Assembly: GCA_031841125.1 (NCBI GenBank)
Contig: CM063106.1
Coordinates: forward strand, 16,492,001-16,556,000
Length of the DNA stretch: 64,000 nucleotides
Reading direction: 5' to 3'
From: Acanthococcus lagerstroemiae
Lineage: Eukaryota; Arthropoda; Insecta; Hemiptera; Eriococcidae
Numbering within the stretch: position 1 is the first letter of the stretch; every line of letters starts with the position of its first letter. Below, one piece after another: positions 44,951 to 55,001 of this stretch. The notes under the pieces were generated by a model that had not been told where the DNA came from, did not search any database, and saw only the letters and a program-made list of their open reading frames with translations. A program made the translations under genes and the position numbers.

Positions 44951-45809
44951 TCAACGCGGGTGATCTTTCGAATAGTGAAGTTGAAATTCAAAATGAAGAA
45001 TATGTTGAGTCTGCCAGCAAGCACAGAATGGTTAAATACTTAATCGCAGTTCTGTGTAATATGAAAATAAATATAGGAAGACGTGGTTGTGCATTGGAAT
45101 ATGGAATTGTTCACGGAGCCCGAAGTATGGAACAAAAGAGCCCGAGCATGAAATGATAAAAACTAGCTGCAAAAGCAGGCCACATATCAAGGGGTGAGCG
45201 CTGCCTGACGTCCAACGCCCAGTAAAGACCGAAACAGAAAACTCAATTGAAGAACCTATACTCTGTTCTCTAATAAAAAGGATCAATGTAAACAAAGACG
45301 CCAATACTAACACATGCACACGAGCGCAGAATGTCATCTAAGATGAAAACTAACATACACATATACATCAATACATGCACACAACAATCAAATACTTACA
45401 GGTACCCACTTCAAACCGCAGATACCGCGAGTTCCATAATGTTTGTTTACATTGGCCCTTTCTATTTGCGAAAAGAGTAGGTATAGTAAAACTACAACTA
45501 CTAAAGCTGTAGGTATAAGTATTGGTAGAGTCACTACGCCATCTTAGTTTGAACGTGTTCCTGGGAAGGTAAGGGGGAATATCGAATTCGGACTGGTCGA
45601 GGTGGTGGCGCGCTGTCATCGCCAACTTGTAATAGTGATCATGCGGGAACATTCCATTAACATACGTACTTAATTTTTAGGAAATATCTCAATAATGAAA
45701 GAGTTTTTCAAAAAAATGAAGATAAACAAATTGATAGAGGTTGAAATTTCCTTTCAGATGAGTCCATTTTCATTTCAATCAGAGCAATTTTCTAAAATGA
45801 TCACTTTTA
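44951..45809. other. Intronic spacer, no feature
   Basis: Open frames on the minus strand (45032-45652) carry no motif. No repeat boundaries found. Confidence 0.35.
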
Positions 45810-45815
45810 TAGCAG

Positions 45816-45988
45816 TAGGGCTCTATAGTTTCACCTGGGTATACTAAGCCACCATTTTGGTTCATACTGCGCCCGTCGATGCCGAATTGACTACGCGTTA
45901 CGCTCCGCATAGTCGGATTCGGCATCCACGGGCGCAGTATGAACCAAAATGGCGGCTTAGTATACCCAGGTGAAACTATAGAGCCCTA
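45816..45988. mobile_element. Near-perfect palindromic (fold-back) MITE, 173 bp
   Basis: TAGGGCTCTATAGTTTCACC at 45816 continues for about 77 bases and is inverted at the right, ending GGTGAAACTATAGAGCCCTA at 45988. There are only a few mismatches; the loop is about 20 bases around CGCGTTACGCTC. TAGCAG flanks both sides (45810-45815 and 45990-45995), a probable target duplication. Confidence 0.9.
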
Positions 45989-46065
45989 ATAGCAGTTCAT
46001 CTTTTTCACGCTATTGAAATTGTAGAGCACGACTCTTTCGCGCTCTCAGTCCGAATTATAATCAG

Positions 46066-46452
46066 TTGAGATGTAGAACGGAATGTAGGAGCGCTAATGT
46101 GCACCTCCTAATAAAAGGTTAAGTGATCTTGGAAGGAAATAACATTGCCGTCAATGGGAAACAGGGGTTTTTCTAAAATCATTATAAGATAAAGAAATGA
46201 CAGACACGCTTCAAATTTGAACTGCAGAAAGCTACATATTCGAACTTGCGATTAAAAGTTTAATACGTCAGGTAACAAAATTAATAGAAGTGCGGTGAAG
46301 TAAGAAATGGAAGGTACTTTATCATTTGCCGGCGCGACCGTATTTATTTTTTTCTCCATGATCAGTCAATGAGGGTTCACAAAATATCCGCTAGATGTCA
46401 GCCACTTTGATTCCGAATGCCAATCTACAAATTCTTTGTGTACCTATTGGGA
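46066..46452. mobile_element. Inverted-repeat element core, copy 2
   Basis: Matches 31087-31500: GGAACGGAATGTAG-like start, AATGTGCAC.TCCTAATAAA, GGAAATAACATT.CCGT, GCTTCAAATTTGAACTGCAG, AACAAAATTAATAGAAGTGC, CGCTAGATGTCAGCCACTTT. The TTCGTTTTGA ends of copy 1 are missing here. Confidence 0.75.
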
Positions 46453-47308
46453 TTTAAACTTGGAGTTTCAAGTGTTAGCAGCCCTGCATATGTTTGTGTG
46501 AGTGATCACGTATGATTTACCGTAAGTGTGTAGCAAACTTCAACTATCATTAAGCCGATTAGAAATTCACTTCCAAAGAAAATTTGTCCTAAATTCAACT
46601 GCATCATCAACAAAAAATTAAATTATAATCAGTTCTACTGGCAGAATAATTTTTACTCGGTTTTTTACCCTACTGAGGATAGCAGTGTTTGTATTTGAAA
46701 GTACACATGATCACTCACTCATTTTCATCTGCGAACACCCGCGCAGGCAATTTTGCAGCGCACTCTAGTATACGTTTAGATCCCAATTGTGTTATCATGA
46801 TATACATTAAACCATTAAACATTTTCATTTTTCATAAATAAACTTTTACCGCTTATCACAAATTTAGGTACCTATTTTTACACCACGATCGATGGACAGT
46901 TCTCAGTTTATTTTTCTGGCTGTTATGATTCATTTGTGATTTACCCTATTTGTGTCTGGTTAAGTTATTTGAAAACAGCAGTGTTTTGAGCTCGATTTGA
47001 AGACCGAGTATTAAAGGTAAGGATTCTACAGTACATCGATTAGCCCTACTGCTTGTATGTTCGTGTGATAACTGATACTACTGAAACCATTACGTTCAAA
47101 CTAAGATGACGTTGTGATATATGTAGAGCCTTACTATAACTTAAGTTATGGTTGACATCCTCTGCTCAGTGTAATAGCGCGAACTGTTGAAAAAAGAGAC
47201 TGCACTGGATTGACCATTTTCTGAAGAACATAGAAGTGATCCTAAGCAAAGGGACCGCTCATTTGCTAACGTGGAATTGTATAATATTCATTATTCAGTG
47301 TAGCTCTT
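46453..47308. other. Intronic spacer, no feature
   Basis: AT-rich; no repeats or motifs recognised. Confidence 0.4.
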
Positions 47309-47322
47309 AGATTTCAGCACCC

Positions 47323-47538
47323 GTGGGTCTGGTTGGCCGATTGGATAGCGTGCTGATCTCGGAATCTGGAGGTCCCGAGTTTGAGCCTGCGTAGCAATTC
47401 CCTACATTTCGACCTAGGCCGATTTTTCGGCAAGATAGGAAGAGGGCTAAGACAGCCCTAACAACCTCCCCGACGTTTCTGAAATAATACTCGAAAGAGC
47501 GGATTCCAAGGCTCGGGTTGATAGTACAGTTAGAAAAG
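47323..47538 (+). mobile_element. tRNA-derived SINE, family A, copy 2, with 14-bp target duplication
   Basis: AGATTTCAGCACCC is repeated exactly at 47309-47322 and 47539-47552. The head GGTCTGGTTGGCCGATTGG has the A box and GAGTTTGAGCC the decayed B box of a class II tRNA-like promoter. The body is the same as 449-663. The 3' end is TAGTACAGTTAGAAAAG. The two ends in this copy define the element as about 216 bases, without a long poly-A. Confidence 0.92.
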
Positions 47539-47552
47539 AGATTTCAGCACCC

Positions 47553-47959
47553 AGCATCGCTCGATGTCAGCCGATTTTCATTTGACTGTCGACAATTATT
47601 CCCCAGCATCGGACCGCATTCGGCTGATGAAATTCACAGATAATCAGCAATATCGAGTGAAAATCGGCAGACATCGAATGTCCAAATCTGCGCCTTAACT
47701 CGAGATTCGGATGACCATTTCCTGTAGATATTTCAGCCGCTATCGCTAACTTGGGGATACTTCCGCGCTCCGCACGCAATTCTGAGAAAACACATTTCTA
47801 TGACACAAGGATCGTATCTAGAAAACAAGACTAGAGCCAAATATCAAAATAATGTTAATAATCCTTGGGCTCGTGTAGTTTTCTTCTTCTTTTTTCTTTT
47901 TTTTGATGGGGCTAAGCTCCCATGTTCTCCCCCTTCCCCATACTTATGTCTGTGAATCT
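47553..47959. other. Intronic spacer with internal inverted duplication
   Basis: GATGTCAGCCGATTTTCA (47564) is inverted as TGAAAATCGGCAGACATCGA (47658). CATCGGACC...GGCTGATGAAATT lies between. Small decayed fold-back. Otherwise nothing. Confidence 0.45.
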
Positions 47960-48370
47960 AACACTTTGAAACTTGATAAGATGTTACATGTCTCAGTGAA
48001 TCTGCGAGAACTCGTTACACTCTATTCAAACTTGAAACTCATCAAGAGTCATTACTCATCAGGGTTCTTCAACTTCTTCATGACGGAACTGTATAATATG
48101 AAGCCATTGAGATTATGTTCAGATCGTTGAGACACTCTGTTGAGGTTCCTTAAGTGACACTTTAAAATTGAGCCTCGCCCGGTTTCTTCAGACTAGTTTA
48201 GGCTCATTAAGACTCTGTTAGGACTCATTTGAACTTCGTTTGGACTTACTAAGATTCGTTAAGGCACATTCCGACTCAATTAAGACGTCGCAGAGGAATG
48301 TGAAGACGCGTTAAGAATCTGTAAAAAGTCGTTAAGACTGTAATAAAACTCAATAAAACTCTTCGGATTA
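47960..48370. repeat. Degenerate AAGACT-type minisatellite (array d)
   Basis: CTCATCAAGAGTCATTACTC, GAAGCCATTGAG, GACTAGTTTAGGCTCATTAAG, GACTCTGTTAGGACTC and GTTAAGACTGTAATAAAAC at 12-15-base spacing. A LINE begins at once after it, and AAGACTCACTGAC words reappear at 49600-49640, so the LINE appears to sit inside the array. Confidence 0.6.
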
Positions 48371-48384
48371 AGGCGTACATCCTC

Positions 48385-49585
48385 CCATAGATGCCGCCAG
48401 AACAGGCTGGTTTTATCCCTGGCAGAGGCATGAGAGAGAAAATTCTCAATATTCGCCAGGTCATAGAAAAAGCTCGGAAGTTCAACAAGCCAGTGTATTT
48501 ATGCTTCATCGATTACGAAAAGGCGTTCAAGTATGTCAACTGGCGGATACTTCGGAGTTGTTCAGGAAAACTAGGAGTACCAAAGAACCTGATTGCTCTG
48601 CTTAAGAACCTATACGAAGACAACTCTGCTTGAGTGAGAGTAGAAGGAGAACTCACGCAGCACTTCAAGACCGCCAAAGGAGTACGACAGGGATGCATAC
48701 TCAGCCCCATCCTTCTCAACGCCTATATGGAGAGTGGGTTATGAGAGAAGCCCTGGATGGACGGGAAGGAGGAGTATCGCTAAGAGGACAACGAATATCT
48801 GACCTCAGATATGCAGACGATACCACTCTGCTAGCCACAACGATAAAAGAACTGAGGGAACTACTGAAGAGAGTAGAGGCAGCTAGTGCCGCGGTGGGCC
48901 TGAGAATAAATAAGTCCAAAACTAAAATTATGATCGTCGACCGCACGAATGATTACCAACCAGGGATCACAGATGTCGATGGAATAGAAGTAGTGCAAGA
49001 CTTCACATACTTGCGGGCTCCATAGTGTCCAGCAGAGGTGGCTCAGAATGAGAAATAAGAAGAAGAGCTGTAATCGCAAAAACAGCAGTAGGAAGCTCAA
49101 TCGAATCTGGAAAAGTCATGACGTCACAAAACATACCGAGCTTAAAATAATCAAGTCCCTGATTTTTCCAATCTTTTTGTATGCAGCAGAGCGCTGGACA
49201 GTGGAAAAACGCTGACATACAGCGAGTTGAGGCTTTCGAGATGTACTGCTATTGACATATGCTGAGAATCCCATGGACCAAGAAAAGGGCGAATGCGTCG
49301 ATACGTGAAGTACTTGGCGTGAAAGACAAACTCAGCACAGTCATCAGGAGACGCATTCTCGGTTACTTTGGTCACGTAATCAGAAGGGACAATCTGGAGA
49401 AACTGACTATGCAGGGTAAAGTAGAAGGGACCCACACGATACATAGATTTAATACGAAAAATAACTGGCAAGATGATGAAATCATGTACTGGGGCAGCCG
49501 CGGACAGAGACAACTGGAGGAGCCTGGTCGACTCGGTTACCTGATCACGATGCCCGGAACCAGGGGAACGAAAAAGAAGAAAACT
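48385..49585 (+). pseudogene. LINE (non-LTR retrotransposon) reverse transcriptase and C-terminal domain, broken
   Basis: Plus-strand blocks in order: QAGFIPGRGMREKILNIRQ (from 48400), LCFIDYEKAFKYVNW (about 48500-48544, first catalytic Asp), GVPKNLIALLKNLYED, KGVRQGCILSPILLNAY (about 48676-48727), LRYADDTTLL (YADD at 48810-48821), INKSKTKIM, VQDFTYL, then QRVEAFEMYCY, MLRIPWTKKRANASIREVLG (about 49259-49320), and ILGYFGHVIRRDNLEKL. This is ORF2 of an L1/RTE-like LINE. Defects: TGA at 48631-48633 in place of a Trp, a one-base frameshift near 48725-48735, stops near 49023 and 49255. The N-terminal endonuclease is missing, so the copy is 5'-truncated. Clade not settled. Confidence 0.9.
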
Positions 49586-50157
49586 CTTTAAAATTCATTC
49601 GTTACGACTATTTTAAGACTCACTGACATGTATTTGTCAGGTCTTAGATGAAGCCATCTTGCGGAGTCCATCAAACTAGGGCAGCTGAGCTGAAAAGCAA
49701 AAGTTGTGGGATACGTTTTGCGAGGCAACCAAGTCTTATCATCTTACAGTAGGATGTCTTGGCCAATTGTTCATTTCGCTCCTTCTTATTGCCGCTTTAC
49801 ACAGTTGTAAATCTGTATAACTTCCGGAGCCATACTTATGTCCATTCAGCGCAGTTCATTACCGAAGCTCCACGATTTTGGAAAACTCATAAACGCTAGA
49901 ATGCAAGAAAAATCTTGCGATTCGAGAACAAAGAAATAAAGCTTCGAAATGATGAAATTGAGGAAGCTATTCCCAAAAATCTAATTTTTCAGGAATCGCC
50001 AAAAACGTATTTGTGAAGCCAGTTTATGAAGTAAAAAACTGATTGTTCGTTTATGATGTTGGGTATACGGTTACTCAATATGTTGTCAAGTTGAAAATTA
50101 TAAGAAATACCGAATCTGGAAGATATTGCCCTCGCAAGGTAAAAAAATGATGAAAAT
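49586..50157. other. Intronic spacer
   Basis: Starts with remnants of the AAGACT array (49600-49640). Nothing else recognised. Confidence 0.4.
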
Positions 50158-50480
50158 AGCTTTGTTTGGAAAAACGAAGAAATGCTTTTGGTGGATATCT
50201 AAAGTGCTAAGTCATATTTTGAAAATAATCAACTATGATCATATTCTACCAAACAATGCACACGAATCACAAAAAAATCATCATTAGTACAAAGCGAACA
50301 AAAACTTTAGCAAAATAATATTGTAATAAGTTTGTATTGTGATAAAGCTTGTGTGTATTTTTTTGTGATTCGTGTGCGTATTGTTTGGTAGAATATGATC
50401 ATAGTTGATTATTTTCAAAATATGACTTAGCACTCTATAGATATCCACCAAAAACATTTCTTCGTTTTTCCAAACTAGCT
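50158..50480. mobile_element. Long inverted-repeat (hairpin) element, 323 bp, arms about 120 bp
   Basis: The left arm 50158-50279 (TTTGGAAAAACGAAGAAATG to CACGAATCACAAAAAAAT) is the reverse complement of 50358-50480, with only a handful of differences. A spacer of about 78 bases lies between. A transcript would form a long double-stranded RNA hairpin. AGTTTGGAAAA words also recur just outside (50482, 50639), so the element may extend further. Confidence 0.9.
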
Positions 50481-50739
50481 CAGTTTGGAAAACCGATTAT
50501 TTTGTAAACAAACTTCGATTGCTTAGAACACATGAACTATGTTAGATACGACATTCGCGCTACTGGGCATCAGTGCAGGCATACATACAGCACCAAAACC
50601 CATCGAGAAGCGAAAAATTGATTTTTCGGGAATAGCTTAGTTTGGAAAAACGGTCCTCAATTGCTGGGGTTCCCTCCGAATATGAGCACACCCTACCGAA
50701 GACCTTGCAATGCCCCGCACAATTCCATCAGTTTTATCG
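50481..50739. other. Flank of the hairpin element
   Basis: Contains two more copies of the word AGTTTGGAAAAACGG. No clear boundary. Confidence 0.4.
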
Positions 50740-52095
50740 CGTGTGCATTGCGGTCCATTACTATGGCGTTGAATGAATAGGTAGGTATATCATGAAACTA
50801 TTTATGAACCGCCATTAATTTATGCTTAGATTCGAATCGGCAACATAATTAAACGTGAATTTACGATCTTGTTAATCGTGTACATTTATGTAAACCTCAA
50901 ACTAATATTCTAAAACAGAAATTATACGAAAGAGCATCATCTGCATTAAAAACACAGAAACCACGTCACCTAAACATTCACACACAGTTAAAAGAATTCT
51001 ACGGCTACCTGTATGTACCTATAGGTACATTTTTTTCATTTTTGCCCCCCTCTCAACAGTAAAATGACGGGTTTGATTTACGTCTATATTAACCAATTCG
51101 CTTATTTCAATATTCTGCGCGCTCTTACGCGTATATTGACGTATATATTACCGGCACACATGTATACAGGTATGTAGATACGTCTAGCTTATTGAAATAA
51201 TCCATCCTATCGATTTTCAATTAATTCAACCGTGAAGAGGAGAAAATGGTCGAAAACCAGTTTGAATTTTATATACAGGGAATCCGAACGACGTGTTTGG
51301 CTAGTAAAACAGAAGTAATACTTATAATTTTTCCTTGTACCGAGAACACGAAAACCCAATTTACAATTCATTAATGTGACGATATTTTAACAGTTTCTTG
51401 TTGGCGTATATATAGTTATACACATTAATTAGTAACGGAGGTAGTTATGAGAAGGAAAAAATGTCAACTAACGAAGTTTTTTTCTTCGTTTTTTTTACTC
51501 CGTTTAGATGTGCTATCAGATGCAGCATATGTAAAAAAAGTGTAATATTCAGCTGTTCGATGGACTTGTTTTTGGAGAAGGCGAACACACTTTAGGATAG
51601 TACCCGCGTGGTTTCCGTTTTGATAAGGAAATAGGCACCAACATCGTGTAAAAATAGCGTTAAACAACCCAGAGCCCAGAGGTCCGCCTGGTGTGTACAT
51701 AGTATTTATTTATGTAGCCGAGGAAAATGTACACAGGTATAGTTATTTTATATACCTTGTTAAAAAGTAATGCCTTTATACTTATTTATTACTCGCTAAC
51801 CGGTTAATTATTATCAGCTCGGGTTGACGAAATGATAAAAACTATACACGGTGTATACCTGTACAACGACACATTGTTTAGCGGTCTCCGTTTTTTATTT
51901 TCTTATACTTTTTGCCCTTTCCGCGAAAGTGTTGGAAACTTGAGCAGTTCGCGTATGCAGGTATATTTTTGCAGAAACATAACGTGGGTCGTTTACATGA
52001 ACCGATATAACATACTTTTGTACACGAACATGACGTACGTATATTATCGGTTCGTGAAAATCTTTGCGCTTATTACGCTAACGTTATACACCAAA
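50740..52095. promoter_or_regulatory. Repeat-poor island with TAAT-type sites
   Basis: GCCATTAATTTATGC (50812), ACATAATTAAACGTG (50844), TTGTTAATCGTG (50871), CAATTAATTC-type words (51219) and CGGTTAATTATTATC (51801). Simple repeats are nearly absent. The frames at 51464-52101 have no motif. Candidate enhancer block, inference only. Confidence 0.27.
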
Positions 52096-52379
52096 AGCTA
52101 GTACACGTATACAAGTGATAGGTCTTCCGAAAAGCAGCCCAGCTTTATCGACTCACAATCAAGTGCAGAGTCTTATCGAACAGGGGACGGAGTTGGCTCG
52201 ATATTATCCGGAAAATCTCAACTTGGCACTTCTTTCACCAGTTAAAAAGGTCTTGCGAGACCTTTGAATGAGTTTAACTGATATGTCATTCAAGGTATCT
52301 CGTGAAGGGTAGTTAAAACCTCAACAGTGCTTAATAGAAGGGCCGCAACCAGAACTTTTTTGTTGAGGGCTAGAATTTA

Positions 52380-52480
52380 GAGAAATCGTCTCCCTACTTA
52401 AATTTTGATGCTCTTGCTATGTAAACTTGTTGAATATTCTTTACTACATATTAACTAAATATTATTGGGGGGGGGGGGAA
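52380..52480 (+). repeat. Dispersed repeat shared with 19845-19925, ending in a 12-G run
   Basis: AAATTTTGATGCTCTTGC, then AAACTTGTTGAATATTCT, then TACTACATATTAACTAA; G run at 52467-52478. Confidence 0.65.
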
Positions 52481-53099
52481 GAAAAAACAAAAAACTAACA
52501 AACAAGCCAGGTCGCTGTGCGACCTAGTAATAGAGTCGGGTCTTTCATCTGAAGTCTGGGTGGCTATTCCACTAACCAACTTCGAACAAAAAGTACAATT
52601 GCACTTGGACGCTGTTAAGAGTATAAGGGAATCAACCAGAAACGTGATTCTAAGTTCAAGAGTCAAGTAGAAACTATATGTCATAGCGTTTACTGATAAG
52701 CTTTGATCAACGTGAGTACATACTTTAAATCGGGGACCCAATTCTTAAGAATTCAAATTTTCACGCTCTTTCCAACGATACTAATAACTCATTTTGTTTA
52801 CAAAAATGTCAGTTGGTTCACGCCGACCTTAATTTCAGCAAGAATCATACACAATATTACAAACCTCACAAAATGAACTCCTTTCATCGAGTCCTTATGT
52901 TGATACCTCGAGTCACTTTTGCTGAGACTGTAAGCACGATGTAAAACCATCTTCATGTCTGCTTCTTTTACACACGATTACGTTCACTTTTACATTTAAA
53001 ACACACAAGCGCCACTGTCGAAAATAAACGCGATTCATTCTCGTGTATCTCGAACATCGATTGATAAGAAAAAGAGTCAGTGAAAGACAAACACAAACC
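52481..53099. other. Intronic spacer, no feature
   Basis: Nothing recognised. Confidence 0.4.
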
Positions 53100-53470
53100 A
53101 CTGATGTCACGCGTCGGTTTGAACTTTTTCGTTTCTCTCTATATATTAAAAACCAAAACTCTTCCTCCCCCCTTCCTCCTGGAAAAAACGCACTGCGGTT
53201 TGCCTATCTAAAAATCAGAAAAATTGCAGGGCAGATCAGCTACTTTCAAGGACATAATCTGTTCTGACACAAAAGATCTCCAAGTTTTAAGACATAACCG
53301 ACATAATAAGACATAAAAAGGCACATAATGACATAATACCCACTGCGGGTTGCCTACGCTGCCCCTTAATTGCTTATTTCTCCAGGGGTAGCCTACCCTT
53401 GGGAGGGGGTTTACGGAGGGGGAGGGCTACCACCGTCTCCGTCGGTTTGAACTTTTTCTTTTACTATCCA
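53100..53470. repeat. Direct duplication flanking a GACATAA minisatellite
   Basis: CGTCGGTTTGAACTTTTTC occurs at about 53113 and 53442, and CACTGCGG.TTGCCTA at about 53190 and 53341. GACATAA words repeat between them (53290-53338). The second duplicate abuts the LINE 3' end beginning at 53473. Confidence 0.6.
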
Positions 53471-53472
53471 AA

Positions 53473-53950
53473 ATGAAGGCTTGGATAAATAAGCAGATGG
53501 AAATGCACTGGCGGTTGGCCAGTGGCATGAAAGTCAGCAAAACACTGATAGGGGACGCCTCCAGTAAGTATGCCAAGTTCCTACTAGGGCTTTACAGGAA
53601 ACATGCAAGGCTCATGGTCGGACTACTAACTGATCACGGGGCTACAAAACACCTATGGTATAAAATAGGAATGGTGAAAAGCGGCTCCTATAGGTACTGT
53701 GGAGAAGAGGAAGGAACCTCGATCCATATCATATGTCAATGCCCAGCAATAGCCGGGACAAGACGAGAAGCATTGGGACTAGAGTATCCAGTACCCAGTG
53801 AAGTCAAAGGAATAGAGCTCAGCAAAATTCTCTCTTTGGCTGTAACAGTGAGGCTACTGAGCTGATCCTTAACAGCAACTTGAGGAATAGTGCAATGGAC
53901 TACAAAGTTCGAGTACTCGACCTCACACACTAATGAATGAACGAAAATCC
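53473..53950 (+). pseudogene. LINE 3' end: post-RNase-H C-terminal region
   Basis: The 130-codon open frame MKAWINKQMEMHWRL... contains KYAKFLLGLYRKHARLMVGL, then LTDHGATKHLWYKIGM, then YCGEEEGTSIHIICQCPAI. In Jockey/R1/I-type LINEs the region after RNase H has the order L.LR...R.L.GLLTGH..L..HL, then a CxxCGEEEET..H.L.ECP zinc-like motif. Here the first Cys is a Tyr (SYRYCGE), so the motif is incomplete. Upstream reverse transcriptase and RNase H are absent: a 5'-truncated copy. The tail region reads AATGAATGAACGAAAA at 53932-53947. Confidence 0.8.
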
Positions 53951-54660
53951 TCTTAAAAGAAAAGGATTCTGCGTACGTAACAAAACAAAAAAATCTGAAA
54001 TTTCAGAATCAAATAAAACTTAAAGTCTGGTCCAGTTAGGAAACATAATTTCTTCACGACGCTGATAACGTGTTCTTGAACTCGTCCTTCCCCTCTAACT
54101 TCAAAATTCCCATTATCGATGTGTATTGCGGGTTGCAAATTATATTTCCTAACTGGACCAAACTTTACGATAGTGTCCATTAGGAGGAAAATGAAAACGG
54201 AAGAAAACTACTCGCATCTGCACTGGAACGTTTCGTTCATAACTGACGAAAATTGTTGAAATAATTTTGAAATACTTGAAAATTGAATCCGTAAATAGAG
54301 ACCAGATCAAATGAGAGCGACAACTACCCATAACCATATAATTTGACGAGGGGGGGGCGCTTAAATACAATACAAAGAAAAATTGGAAGGAAGTTGATTA
54401 AGAATAGTGGAAAACAACAAGAATTTTACGTAAAGAAAAACTGTCTATATCTGCCCAAAATTGACCAAAACGACCGAAAACCACTAAGTCGAACGAAAAC
54501 TGAACAAAATCATCAGCACCTTGAAAACATGTCACAGACGGATCTGCAACCATGGAAGCGCATTCTCATGTATCGATTTTAATATCGACGCGACTACAGT
54601 CTGCAGCCGTGTTGGTGTTGTTGCTGCGCAACTGCAGTCTGCAGCCATGTTGTTAATAAA
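53951..54660. other. Intronic spacer with a small inverted pair
   Basis: TCTGGTCCAGTTAGGAAACATAA (54026) is inverted as ATTTCCTAACTGGACCAAAC (54144), a decayed fold-back of about 140 bases. A CTGCAGTCTGCAGCC word occurs twice near 54600 and 54640. Confidence 0.5.
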
Positions 54661-54842
54661 AATTTCCACGGAAATGTCAACCACTGAACTCAACTGTCAC
54701 CATGAAGAGCAAATTATACGGACTGGCTTTGTATCGGGGGGAGCGTAACAGTTTTCGCTCAAGGATACCCATGGCTAGAAGAAATATAAATTTCCATGGA
54801 AATGTCAACCACTGAACTGAATTGTGACTATGAAGAGCCTTG
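54661..54842. repeat. Direct repeat pair, 52-base unit 128 bases apart
   Basis: AATTTCCACGGAAATGTCAA, then CCACTGAACTCAACTGTCACC, then ATGAAGAGC at 54661 recurs at 54789 with about five differences. Confidence 0.85.
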
Positions 54843-54938
54843 ATTTCGATTCTCGCCTCAGAAGTAAGGCTCAAAAAACAACACTTTTTTCGTTTATGTG
54901 CCAAAGCTCTCGATCAGCTATTTTTTTTTCGTGTTGTT

Positions 54939-55001
54939 CCAAAGTAACGCTCCAAAGTAACGCTCCAAAGTAACGCTCAAAAGTAACGCTCGAGAAGTAA
55001 C
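54939..55001. repeat. Tandem array of CCAAAGTAACGCT, 13-bp unit, nearly five copies
   Basis: Units start at 54939, 54952, 54965, 54978 and 54991 (last one degenerate). Confidence 0.95.
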
